From: Firmicutes bacterium UBA1422 | GTDB taxonomy: Bacteria > Bacillota > Clostridia > Peptostreptococcales > Anaerovoracaceae | NCBI GenBank assembly: GCA_002304835.1 | Contig: DBPK01000004.1 | Span: 7,232 to 21,851 of the forward strand | Direction of reading: 5' to 3' | Length of the DNA: 14,620 nt | Part shown: positions 8,201-13,757 of the stretch, piece by piece | Layout of the letters: the number at the start of each line of letters is the position of its first letter | Numbering within the stretch: the first letter of the stretch is position 1 | The notes under the pieces: model-generated | The model's database searches: none | Told to the model about the DNA's origin: nothing | The model's input: the letters and a program-made list of their open reading frames with translations, nothing else | Position numbers and translations under genes: made by a program

Positions 8201-8468
8201 ATACATAGAAGATGAAATGATAAGGCTGGAAGTCTACAAAAAAATAGCAGGGGTAACTGACAAAGTCTCTGCTGAAGAAATGAGACAGGAGCTTATGGAC
8301 AGATTCGGAGAGATACCTGAAGAAACGGAAAACCTGATAAAAGTATCATATATAAAATCACTGGCGGAAAATCTGGGCATCAAAAAGGTAACACAAAAAG
8401 GAGCCAAGACTCCCGATGAGATCATAGAGACACTGACTCTGGTACAGAACAATGAAAATATGATATAA
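5244..8468 (+). CDS. mfd: Transcription-repair coupling factor Mfd
   Basis: Mfd is a DNA translocase that dislodges RNA polymerase stalled at lesions and recruits UvrA. The 1074-residue protein has a UvrB-like N-terminal module (from about residue 7, with YRLDFFDDEIESIRLFD near 166), a CarD-like RNA polymerase interaction domain (GDYVVHDSHGIGRFIG near 453), Walker A CGDVGYGKTE near 602, the DEEQ box (VIDEEQRFG near 703), SATPIPRT near 730, TTIIESGIDI near 844 and QLRGRVGR near 872. It then has the GAGNLLG translocation region and a TRCF C-terminal domain. Compared with E. coli (1148) and B. subtilis (1177) it lacks about 20 N-terminal residues and some 45 or more at the C-terminus. The reading frame is uninterrupted. 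It follows pth with overlap; the fin gene usual in sporulating Bacillus is absent. Confidence 0.96.
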   Translation: MGIVSITGISDSRVAAVCADIIKKAGGQFLIVVPNFVRAGKLASDLSFFTDEKICVMPSDEETFVNYEAKNKDALIERLNILKTLAEGQRCIVVAPVNQVIKKLPPHDIFLKSVSVLKTGETMDVHLLEERLTETGYERVPMVYAKGQYSKRGGIVDIFAPYNELPYRLDFFDDEIESIRLFDPESQRSLKKIDMVSLYPARQIVGGPSIYDDALRKIEKNYADMDERREQLKEAVITRTNMQHLENYIDYFYKSPEYIWDYMEKGTVIIDDPSKAMEKAEAKAKEFRDDFGVLLEKGVVSKADRKYLPAVSDYLKLYSREKVFFMMPFAKVVKGVETYEETYNIKSRQSMSFNGKMDILERELNMLVEDGYKVTLVLGTLERLANMKDFLDRCGLGERVWLKSGMLSEGMVFPEEKKCIITDGDIFGIRKYSSKRRRRHTGGEPIKSFSDISKGDYVVHDSHGIGRFIGIQQLNVRGIKKDYFKIEYAGKDMLYVPVEQMDIVQKYAGADAKVPRINKLAGKEWQNVKSGAKAAVAGMARELLETSAARKEQGGYAFGRDTIWQKEFEESFPYEETPDQLRCIEEIKADMEKPVAMDRLLCGDVGYGKTEVAARAMFKCVAEGKQAVVLVPTTILASQHYHTLKDRFEKFPFSVEMLSRFRTDAQQKKILRDAQKGMVDVIIGTHRLLSGDVRFKDLGLLVIDEEQRFGVRHKEAIKKLRKNVDVLTLSATPIPRTLHMSLMGMRDMSLIEEPPEDRYPVQTYVTEQEDYIIKEAIQRELERGGQVYVIYNRVSGIYKTADMIDRLVPGRKISVGHGRMDETALEDVMLEFIAGGSEILVATTIIESGIDIQNVNTVIVLDADKYGLSQLYQLRGRVGRGNRLAYAYLMHKKNKILSENADKRLRAIKDFTEFGAGFKIAMRDLEIRGAGNLLGSKQHGHMINVGYEMYLRLLAEAVKALGGETGMPEKEEALVELSVEAVIPQTYIEDEMIRLEVYKKIAGVTDKVSAEEMRQELMDRFGEIPEETENLIKVSYIKSLAENLGIKKVTQKGAKTPDEIIETLTLVQNNENMI

Positions 8469-8469
8469 T
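8461..8469 (+). promoter_or_regulatory. Possible internal promoter before the amidohydrolase gene
   Basis: TGATATAAT is an extended -10 element that contains the mfd stop codon (TAA, 8466-8468). The hexamer 17 nt upstream (GGTACA, 8441-8446) is a weak -35. Transcription would start near 8476, about 36 nt before the next ATG. AT-rich matches of this kind can arise by chance. Confidence 0.35.
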
Positions 8470-8511
8470 ATTTGTTAGTTTATTTCATAAATCTGCAAGG
8501 AGGCTTTTTTA

Positions 8512-9834
8512 ATGCTGTTTAAGGACATTTCCATACTGGACAGGGACTTTGAAATAAGAGAACACTGCTTTGTGGGCACCGAAGGCGAAAGGATATCCTT
8601 TATCGGCGATGAAATGCCTCAAAAGGATTTCGGAGAAGTATTCCCCGGAAAAGACAGGCTGCTGATGCCCGGATTCTATAACAGCCATGCCCATTCTCCC
8701 ATGACACTTCTAAGAGGATACGGAGAAAACATGGCCCTTCAGGACTGGCTGAACAAAAAAATATTCCCCTTTGAGGCGAAGCTTAAGGGAGAGGATGTTT
8801 ATTGGGGAACGCTGCTGGCCATGGCGGAATCCATAAGATACGGAATAGTCTCTACTTCCGACATGTACTATTTTACTGAAGAAATGGCAAGGGCAGTTGA
8901 TGAGAGCGGCGCAAAAAACAATATGTCCAGAGCCATCACCAGCTTTGATGATGCGGATATTTGGGACATTGAAGGAGCCGTGGAAATGAAGAGAGCCTAT
9001 GAAGGATTAAACGGTACCGCCGGAGGGAGGATCCTGATAGACATGAGTCTTCATGCCGAATATACCAGTAACCCCAAAACAGTAAAACAGCTGGCTGAAT
9101 ATACAAAGGATATCGGTGCAAATATGCATGTCCATGTATCCGAAACCAAAACGGAACACGAGAGCTGCAAAGAAAAATATAAAATGACTCCCCTGGAATA
9201 TCTAAGCAGCCACGGACTTTTTGACACGCCAACTACTGCGGCCCACTGCGTTTTTATTGAAGGTGATGATTACAATATACTTGCCGAAAAGGGAATAACA
9301 GTAGCATGCAACATGACCAGCAACATGAAACTGGCCAGCGGCATATGCGATGCGGGAGCTCTTTTCAAACGAGGCATAAATGTTACAATAGGAACTGACA
9401 GTGTAGCCAGCAATAACAGCTTGAACATGATAGAAGAAATCAAGTTCTTTGCCCTGGCTCCCAAGGTGAAAACGAAAGACCCGTCAGTTATAACACCCAA
9501 ACAAGCCCTTAAGGCAGCCACTATCAACGGGGCAAAGGCCCAGGGCAGAAAAGACTGCGGAATGCTTGAGACAGGCTACAGGGCGGATTTGATAGTTCTT
9601 GATATTTCAGGACCTTCCATGCATCCCTCTCATGACATGAAAAACAATATAGTCTATTCCGCATCGGGAAGCGATGTTATAATGACCATGGTTGATGGAG
9701 AAGTGCTTTACAAAGATGGAGAATACACTACCATTGATATAGAGAAAACTATTTTTGAAGCTGAAAGAGCAACAAAAGAAATACTGGCCGGGCTCTTTGA
9801 TGCGGAGGTAAGATGTCAGGAAAAACCCTTATAA
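8512..9834 (+). CDS. mtaD: MtaD/SsnA-like amidohydrolase (probable 5'-methylthioadenosine/S-adenosylhomocysteine deaminase)
   Basis: This 440-residue protein is a metal-dependent amidohydrolase of the chlorohydrolase/MtaD group. Expected metal ligands are visible: PGFYNSHAHS with His59 and His61, MHVHVSET with His208 and nearby Glu211, His245 in AHCVFIEGDD, and Asp296 in GTDSVASNN. The SLHAEYT segment (His181) and SNMKLASG resemble the substrate-binding parts of MTA/SAH deaminases, which convert these adenosine thioethers to inosine forms during methyl-cycle salvage. The segment usually read as VAHNPxSN is VACNMTSN here (264-271), so the exact substrate is uncertain; another aminopurine deaminase is possible. 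The ATG follows AAGGAGG with 6-nt spacing. The gene stands where spoVT lies in B. subtilis and overlaps the next gene by 22 nt. Confidence 0.8.
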   Translation: MLFKDISILDRDFEIREHCFVGTEGERISFIGDEMPQKDFGEVFPGKDRLLMPGFYNSHAHSPMTLLRGYGENMALQDWLNKKIFPFEAKLKGEDVYWGTLLAMAESIRYGIVSTSDMYYFTEEMARAVDESGAKNNMSRAITSFDDADIWDIEGAVEMKRAYEGLNGTAGGRILIDMSLHAEYTSNPKTVKQLAEYTKDIGANMHVHVSETKTEHESCKEKYKMTPLEYLSSHGLFDTPTTAAHCVFIEGDDYNILAEKGITVACNMTSNMKLASGICDAGALFKRGINVTIGTDSVASNNSLNMIEEIKFFALAPKVKTKDPSVITPKQALKAATINGAKAQGRKDCGMLETGYRADLIVLDISGPSMHPSHDMKNNIVYSASGSDVIMTMVDGEVLYKDGEYTTIDIEKTIFEAERATKEILAGLFDAEVRCQEKPL

Positions 9835-11447
9835 AAGGAGCGGCCACATTGGGAGCCGCGGGGCTTATAGTAAAACTGCTGGGAGCCGCATTCAGGATAC
9901 CCCTTGTGAACTGGATCGGCGATACCGGTATGGCCAATTATAATCCCGCATATTATATTTACAATTTTTTTATAATACTTGCAACGGCGGGAATACCTGT
10001 GGCCATATCAAAAATGGTTTCCGAAAGGATGGCTGTAGGTGACTTTGCGGATGCTCACAGGGTGTTCAAACTTTCTATGATGCTTATGACCGCCATAGGC
10101 ACGGTATCTTTTCTAATACTTTTTATTTTTGCCGATCCCATCGCGGTGCTGTGCAACAACCCGCAGGCGGCCTTGGCCATGAGAGCAATTTCTCCTTGTC
10201 TAATTTTTGTTCCCTTGCAGGCGGCATACAGGGGTTATTTCCAGGGCATGCAGAATATGAGACCGACAGCTGTCTCACAGGTCACAGAACAATTCTTCAG
10301 AGTTGCCATAGGACTTTTCCTTGCATATACCCTTTTTAATATGGTGGGCGGAGGAGATTTCCTTATGGGCTTCGACAAGTATGAGCGCGGAGCAGCGGGA
10401 GCCACCTTCGGAGCAACGGCGGGATCCGTCGGAGGACTTCTTATAATACTGCTTATATATGGTTTTAGCAGAAAAGCCATAAAATACCGGATAAGAAGAT
10501 CAAAAAACGAAGAGAGTGAAAGAAACGGGGAAATATTAAAGAGGATACTCATGATCGCCGTCCCCATTACCATAGGAGCATCTATAATGCCCCTTATGAA
10601 TTTCCTTGATGTGCCCATTGTAATAGGAAGGCTGCAACATGCAGGATACGGATACGAGGAGGCAAAAAGCCTTTACGGACAGCTGGGAGGGTTCGCCGGT
10701 TCCCTGGTGTATTTCCCTCAGGTGCTGATACAGGCCGTTGCCATGAGCCTTGTTCCTCTTGTCTCATCCTATTACCGCACAGGAAATCTTGACCTGATGA
10801 GAAGCAATGTCTCTCTGGGGCTTCGTATGTCCTGCATTATCGGATTTCCCTGTGCACTGGGGCTGATGTCCCTTTCGGAACCTATAATGCTTTTGCTTTA
10901 TCCTGCTCAGACGGAAAGTGCAATAAGTGCAGCCGACCTTTTGTTTACTCTTTCCATCGGGATAGTTTTTCTTTCTGTTTCCCAGACCCTGACGGGAGTC
11001 CTTCAGGGGATAGGAAAGCAGATGATACCCGTTATGAATCTTGCAATAGGAGTTGCAGTAAAAATAGCCTTAACATGGATACTTACGGGAATACCGGCTT
11101 TCAATGTACAGGGTGCCGCCATAGGGACTGTATGTGCCTTTGCCATCGCATCGATACTTAACTATAACGCGGCAAGAAAATACACAGGAGCTTTTATTAG
11201 TAAAAGGAACACTTTCGGAAAACCCCTTCTAGCCTCACTTGTCATGTACGGTGCTGTTGTGGGAATATATAAACTGCTGGCACATTTTATTTCAGGGAAC
11301 ACGCTGCCTACCCTGATAGCAATAACGGCGGGAGTAATAATATACGCAGCAATGATATTTATTACAAGAGCTGTAACAAAAGAAGAGATATCAAGGCTTC
11401 CCAAAGGAGCTAAGCTTATCAGAGTATTCGGAAGGTTCTTGAGGTAA
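9813..11447 (+). CDS. SpoVB/YabM-type polysaccharide biosynthesis flippase (MOP superfamily)
   Basis: The 544-residue protein is polytopic, with roughly 14 hydrophobic segments. It begins KTLIKGAATLGAAGLIVKLLGAAFRIPL, the usual opening of SpoVB/YabM proteins, followed by GMANYNPAYYIYNFF and AGIPVAISKMVSE; a later segment reads YRGYFQGMQNMRPTAVSQ. These are characteristic of the MOP-superfamily branch that includes YabM, SpoVB and MurJ-like lipid-linked saccharide flippases. It acts in the cytoplasmic membrane. Position between mfd and mazG matches yabM rather than spoVB itself. GGAGGT (9804-9809) lies 3 nt before the ATG, rather close, and the start falls inside the end of the amidohydrolase gene, implying translational coupling. 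The transported substrate cannot be read from sequence. Confidence 0.9.
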   Translation: MSGKTLIKGAATLGAAGLIVKLLGAAFRIPLVNWIGDTGMANYNPAYYIYNFFIILATAGIPVAISKMVSERMAVGDFADAHRVFKLSMMLMTAIGTVSFLILFIFADPIAVLCNNPQAALAMRAISPCLIFVPLQAAYRGYFQGMQNMRPTAVSQVTEQFFRVAIGLFLAYTLFNMVGGGDFLMGFDKYERGAAGATFGATAGSVGGLLIILLIYGFSRKAIKYRIRRSKNEESERNGEILKRILMIAVPITIGASIMPLMNFLDVPIVIGRLQHAGYGYEEAKSLYGQLGGFAGSLVYFPQVLIQAVAMSLVPLVSSYYRTGNLDLMRSNVSLGLRMSCIIGFPCALGLMSLSEPIMLLLYPAQTESAISAADLLFTLSIGIVFLSVSQTLTGVLQGIGKQMIPVMNLAIGVAVKIALTWILTGIPAFNVQGAAIGTVCAFAIASILNYNAARKYTGAFISKRNTFGKPLLASLVMYGAVVGIYKLLAHFISGNTLPTLIAITAGVIIYAAMIFITRAVTKEEISRLPKGAKLIRVFGRFLR

Positions 11448-11454
11448 TACATAT

Positions 11455-12309
11455 ATGAAAAATGAAAAATACAAAGACCTGATGGAGGAAAGGAAAAACA
11501 GCGGAGAGGCCCTTTCAAGACTTTATGAAATACTGAAGGTTTTGAGAAAAGAATGTCCCTGGGACAGAAAACAGAACCATGAGAGCATAAGGAAATGCAT
11601 CATCGAGGAGGCTTATGAGACAGTAGAAGCCATAAACAAAAAAGACAAAGAGAATCTAAGAGAAGAACTGGGTGATGTTTTGCTTCAGGTACTTTTTCAT
11701 GCATCACTGGCGGAAGAACAAAATGAATTTTCGCTTACAGATGTAATAAACCAGGAATGTGAGAAAATGATAAGGAGACACCCTCATGTTTTTTCAGACG
11801 GAAACGCTAAAACGGTTGACAAAGTCCTTGAAAAATGGGAGAATATTAAAGATGAAGAGCGTATAAAGAACGGTTTTACAGCCAGACTTGATGGAGTGCC
11901 AAAATCACTTCCGGCACTTATAAGAAGCAAAAAAGTGCAAGAGCGAGCGGCACGATACGGTTTTGACTGGGATGACTTTGTTGGGGCTTTTAATAAAATT
12001 TCAGAAGAAACCGAGGAATTATTTATCGCTTGTCAGAATGAAAACGGGGATGAAATTGCTATTGAGATAGGAGACTTATTGTTTTCGGTAGTGAACTCAG
12101 CTCGATTTCTGAATATTGATCCTGAAGAAGCACTGAATGCAACAACGGACAAATTCATAAAAAGATTTGACCGGATAGAAGAAGAAGCCCGCAAAAGAGG
12201 CATGAAGCTTGAAGAGATGAGCATTCAGGAAATGGATCGAATATGGGAAGAAACTAAATCTCGGGAGACCCTGCAAGGGTGTGCGCACCAGCGCATGAAA
12301 CAAAGATAA
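11455..12309 (+). CDS. mazG: Nucleoside triphosphate pyrophosphohydrolase MazG
   Basis: MazG hydrolyses nucleoside triphosphates to monophosphates and pyrophosphate, removing aberrant nucleotides. The 284-residue protein has two MazG modules. The N-terminal one shows CPWDRKQNHESI, IEEAYETVEAI (Glu51, Glu52, Glu55) and EELGDVLLQV (Glu71, Asp74), the expected magnesium-binding set. The C-terminal one shows EETEELF and IEIGDLLFSVVN. The link between modules, RHPHVF and KVQERAARYGFDW, is typical. It lacks the N-terminal methyltransferase-like extension of B. subtilis YabN. GAGGT at 11441-11445 lies 9 nt before the ATG. The last ~15 residues look like a non-conserved tail, encoded over two small hairpins. 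Confidence 0.95.
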   Translation: MKNEKYKDLMEERKNSGEALSRLYEILKVLRKECPWDRKQNHESIRKCIIEEAYETVEAINKKDKENLREELGDVLLQVLFHASLAEEQNEFSLTDVINQECEKMIRRHPHVFSDGNAKTVDKVLEKWENIKDEERIKNGFTARLDGVPKSLPALIRSKKVQERAARYGFDWDDFVGAFNKISEETEELFIACQNENGDEIAIEIGDLLFSVVNSARFLNIDPEEALNATTDKFIKRFDRIEEEARKRGMKLEEMSIQEMDRIWEETKSRETLQGCAHQRMKQR

Positions 12310-12330
12310 TTTTTTAAGGAGGATCTACTA

Positions 12331-12609
12331 ATGAACAAAGCTGAATTGATTGCTGCAGTAGCAGAAAAAACAGGATTCACAAAAAAAGACGCAGAAGTTG
12401 TTGTGAACGCAACAATGTCAACCATCGAGGGAGCTCTTGTAAAGGGTGAAAAAGTACAGCTTATAGGTTTCGGGACTTTTGAAACACGCAAAAGAAAAGC
12501 AAGGACCGGAAGGAACCCGAGGAAACCCGGAGAAACCATACAGATAGCAGCTTCTAAAGCGCCTGTATTCAAAGCAGGAAAAGCACTCAAAGACTCAGTA
12601 AACAAATAG
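12331..12609 (+). CDS. hup: HU family DNA-binding protein
   Basis: The 92-residue protein is a typical HU: MNKAELIAAVAEKTGFTKKDAE forms the dimerisation helices, VQLIGFGTFETRKRKARTGRNP is the family signature leading into the DNA-binding arm, and the C-terminus FKAGKALKDSVNK closes the fold. HU bends and compacts DNA as a nucleoid protein. An AAGGAGG site lies 8 nt before the ATG. Location between mazG and the S4 gene is common in Clostridia. I found no convincing dedicated promoter, although HU is usually highly expressed. A strong terminator follows at once. Confidence 0.97.
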   Translation: MNKAELIAAVAEKTGFTKKDAEVVVNATMSTIEGALVKGEKVQLIGFGTFETRKRKARTGRNPRKPGETIQIAASKAPVFKAGKALKDSVNK

Positions 12610-12616
12610 AACAGCT

Positions 12617-12644
12617 AAAGGGGCAACGAAGTTGCCCCTTTTTT
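12617..12644 (+). terminator. Intrinsic terminator after the HU gene
   Basis: An 11-bp perfect stem (AAAGGGGCAAC, 12617-12627, with 12631-12641) closes on GAA and runs into six Ts (12639-12644). It lies 7 nt after the HU stop and about 20 nt before the next gene's ATG, so it would attenuate transcription into the S4 gene. Confidence 0.9.
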
Positions 12645-12664
12645 ATGTCAGGAAGAGAAGTGAT

Positions 12665-12907
12665 ATGAGAACGGATATTTTTCTGAAAAATTCAAGGCTG
12701 ATAAAAAGAAGGACAGTTGCAAAGGAAGCCTGTGAAAACGGGCGTATCGATGTGAACGGAAGACAGGCAAAACCCGGGACTGAACTTAAAGAAGGGGACT
12801 TGATCACCATCAGCTTCGGTGACAAAAAAATAAAAGCAGTTGTGAAAGAACTCAATGCCTCCCCAAAAAAAGAAGAGGCAGCAGGCATGTATGAAATAGT
12901 AGAATGA
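12665..12907 (+). CDS. rqcP: S4-domain RNA-binding protein, RqcP/YabO (Hsp15-like)
   Basis: This 80-residue protein is a single S4 RNA-binding domain: MRTDIFLKNSRLIKRRTVAKEAC, then GRIDVNGRQAKPGTELKEGD and an ISFGDKKIKAVV strand. It fits RqcP (YabO) of Bacillota, which binds 50S-peptidyl-tRNA complexes and helps RqcH add alanine tails during ribosome quality control. I chose ATG 12665 because AGGAAG lies just upstream and the protein then starts where homologues do. A longer in-frame TTG start at 12632 would lie inside the HU terminator and is unlikely. It follows HU as in many clostridial genomes. The yabP/yabQ/divIC genes that follow yabO in B. subtilis are not here. Confidence 0.9.
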   Translation: MRTDIFLKNSRLIKRRTVAKEACENGRIDVNGRQAKPGTELKEGDLITISFGDKKIKAVVKELNASPKKEEAAGMYEIVE

Positions 12908-12957
12908 CCCAACGGCTCAAAAATATAAGAAAAGATTTGTGAACCAAAAATATAAAC

Positions 12958-12990
12958 AAAGCCGCACAGCATTGTATGTGCGGCTTTTTA
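12958..12990. terminator. Intrinsic terminator between rqcP and folT (convergent genes)
   Basis: AAAGCCGCAC (12958-12967) pairs with GTGCGGCTTT (12978-12987) across a 10-nt loop and is followed by further Ts on the plus strand. It ends the plus-strand cluster. In the other direction the stem is followed by TTTGTTTA, so it may also serve folT, more weakly. Confidence 0.8.
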
Positions 12991-13518
12991 TTATACAGTC
13001 TTATATATAGGCAGTTTTGACACCACCAGTTTGTATATAATAGGGATGAGGATCATCTGTGCAGCAAAAAATATGGCACAATTGGGTATCCGGGTCACCA
13101 GCAGGACCGTATACGGAGTTCCGTAAAACAAAGCCAGGGCAAGAGTGGTGCCGAAAAATTTTATGGGAACAGCTGTAATAAGAGAAGCCACCAATGAACG
13201 CCATATTATTTTTTTGCCGGAAAGATCCCTCCTGTAAAAAACGATACCATAGGTTATCCCCACGAGGGCAAGGGTAATGGTTATACCCGGGTTTATGGCC
13301 CCATATGGGAAAAGAAGTGCTCCTATCAGATCTCCTATGGCATAAGCGATCCCGGCCCAAACCGGACCGTAAAGCATGGCCACTACAACTATCGGAAGAA
13401 AATCTATGCCCACATGTATGGCCTCGGTCGTTATGCCTACAAAGCGGTTGAGTATCACCTCAAGGGCGATCATCAGCGCAACAATAACAATGACATAGGT
13501 GTTGGTTTTGGTATTCAT
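12991..13518 (-). CDS. folT: Folate ECF transporter S component FolT
   Basis: The 175-residue membrane protein has about six hydrophobic segments, as expected for an energy-coupling-factor S component. The stretch VGIDFLPIVVVAMLYGPVW, then GIAYAIGDLIGALLFPYGAINPG, is the FolT-type signature (conserved GDLLGALLFP and FPG-like motifs). The preceding THF riboswitch makes folate specificity much more certain than the protein alone. FolT binds folate and associates with the shared EcfA/A'/T module, which is not encoded in this window. I chose ATG 13518-13516 because AAAGGAG (13533-13527) lies 8 nt upstream; the TTG just before it is less likely. The promoter, riboswitch and gene form a single-gene unit. 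Confidence 0.88.
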   Translation of the reverse strand: MNTKTNTYVIVIVALMIALEVILNRFVGITTEAIHVGIDFLPIVVVAMLYGPVWAGIAYAIGDLIGALLFPYGAINPGITITLALVGITYGIVFYRRDLSGKKIIWRSLVASLITAVPIKFFGTTLALALFYGTPYTVLLVTRIPNCAIFFAAQMILIPIIYKLVVSKLPIYKTV

Positions 13519-13519
13519 C

Positions 13520-13595
13520 AAAAAAACTCCTTTCCTTACTTTAGTGCAACTACACTAAAGTGAAAAGAGCTTCTTTTCATCATCTTTAATGTAGT
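13520..13595 (-). promoter_or_regulatory. Riboswitch expression platform: antiterminator versus terminator/RBS-sequestering hairpin
   Basis: Two exclusive structures are visible on the minus strand. State 1: ACTACATTAAAG (13595-13584) pairs with CTTTAGTGTAGT (13560-13549), 12 bp with one G-U, capped by GAAAAGA/TCTTTTC (13578-13572 with 13568-13562). State 2: CTTTAGTG (13560-13553) pairs with CACTAAAG (13546-13539), extended by CTCTTTTC (13569-13562) with GAAAGGAG (13534-13527), followed immediately by seven Ts (13526-13520). State 2 is an intrinsic terminator that also buries the folT ribosome binding site. State 1 uses the 3' strand of P1, so ligand-stabilised P1 favours state 2 and repression. 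Confidence 0.85.
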
Positions 13596-13686
13596 AGTGG
13601 ATGCAATACCGAATCGTAAGCCATACTTTTCGTTCATAAGCAACATCCCATCTTATGACACTTGACGCACGGTATTTACTCTACAT
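13589..13686 (-). ncRNA. Tetrahydrofolate (THF) riboswitch aptamer upstream of folT
   Basis: The leader matches the class I THF riboswitch. P1 is ATGTAG (13686-13681) with CTACAT (13594-13589). P2 is AATACC (13676-13671) with GGTATT (13610-13605). P3 is CATAAG (13657-13652) with CTTATG (13640-13635), enclosing a loop with conserved GGGATG (13649-13644). GGATG in that loop can pair with CATCC (13603-13599), the long-range pseudoknot known for this class. The segment order and conserved blocks resemble the Eubacterium siraeum folT riboswitch as I remember it. Binding of reduced folates would turn off folT. Confidence 0.9.
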
Positions 13687-13692
13687 GACATG

Positions 13693-13721
13693 ATTTTAGC
13701 ACAGGCCGTTATTGTATGCAA
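13693..13721 (-). promoter_or_regulatory. Predicted sigma-A promoter of folT
   Basis: On the minus strand TTGCAT (13721-13716) and TAAAAT (13698-13693) are separated by 17 nt. Transcription would start about 6-7 nt later, at the 5' edge of riboswitch stem P1, so that promoter and riboswitch predictions support each other. Confidence 0.8.
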
Positions 13722-13740
13722 CAGGTTACTCTGTTATACT
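13712..13740 (+). promoter_or_regulatory. Predicted sigma-A promoter of the MFS transporter gene
   Basis: TTGTAT (13712-13717) and TATACT (13735-13740) are separated by 17 nt. The start of transcription would be near 13747, immediately at the GAGGTGG ribosome binding site, so the leader is only about 11 nt. The -35 overlaps the -35 of the divergent folT promoter. Confidence 0.7.
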
Positions 13741-13757
13741 TTCTCTGAGGTGGCAAG

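Noticed and set aside
12918..12955. 11-bp direct repeat CAAAAATATAA (12918 and 12945)
   Set aside because: AT-rich, short and in an intergenic gap; likely chance, with no link to a mobile element.
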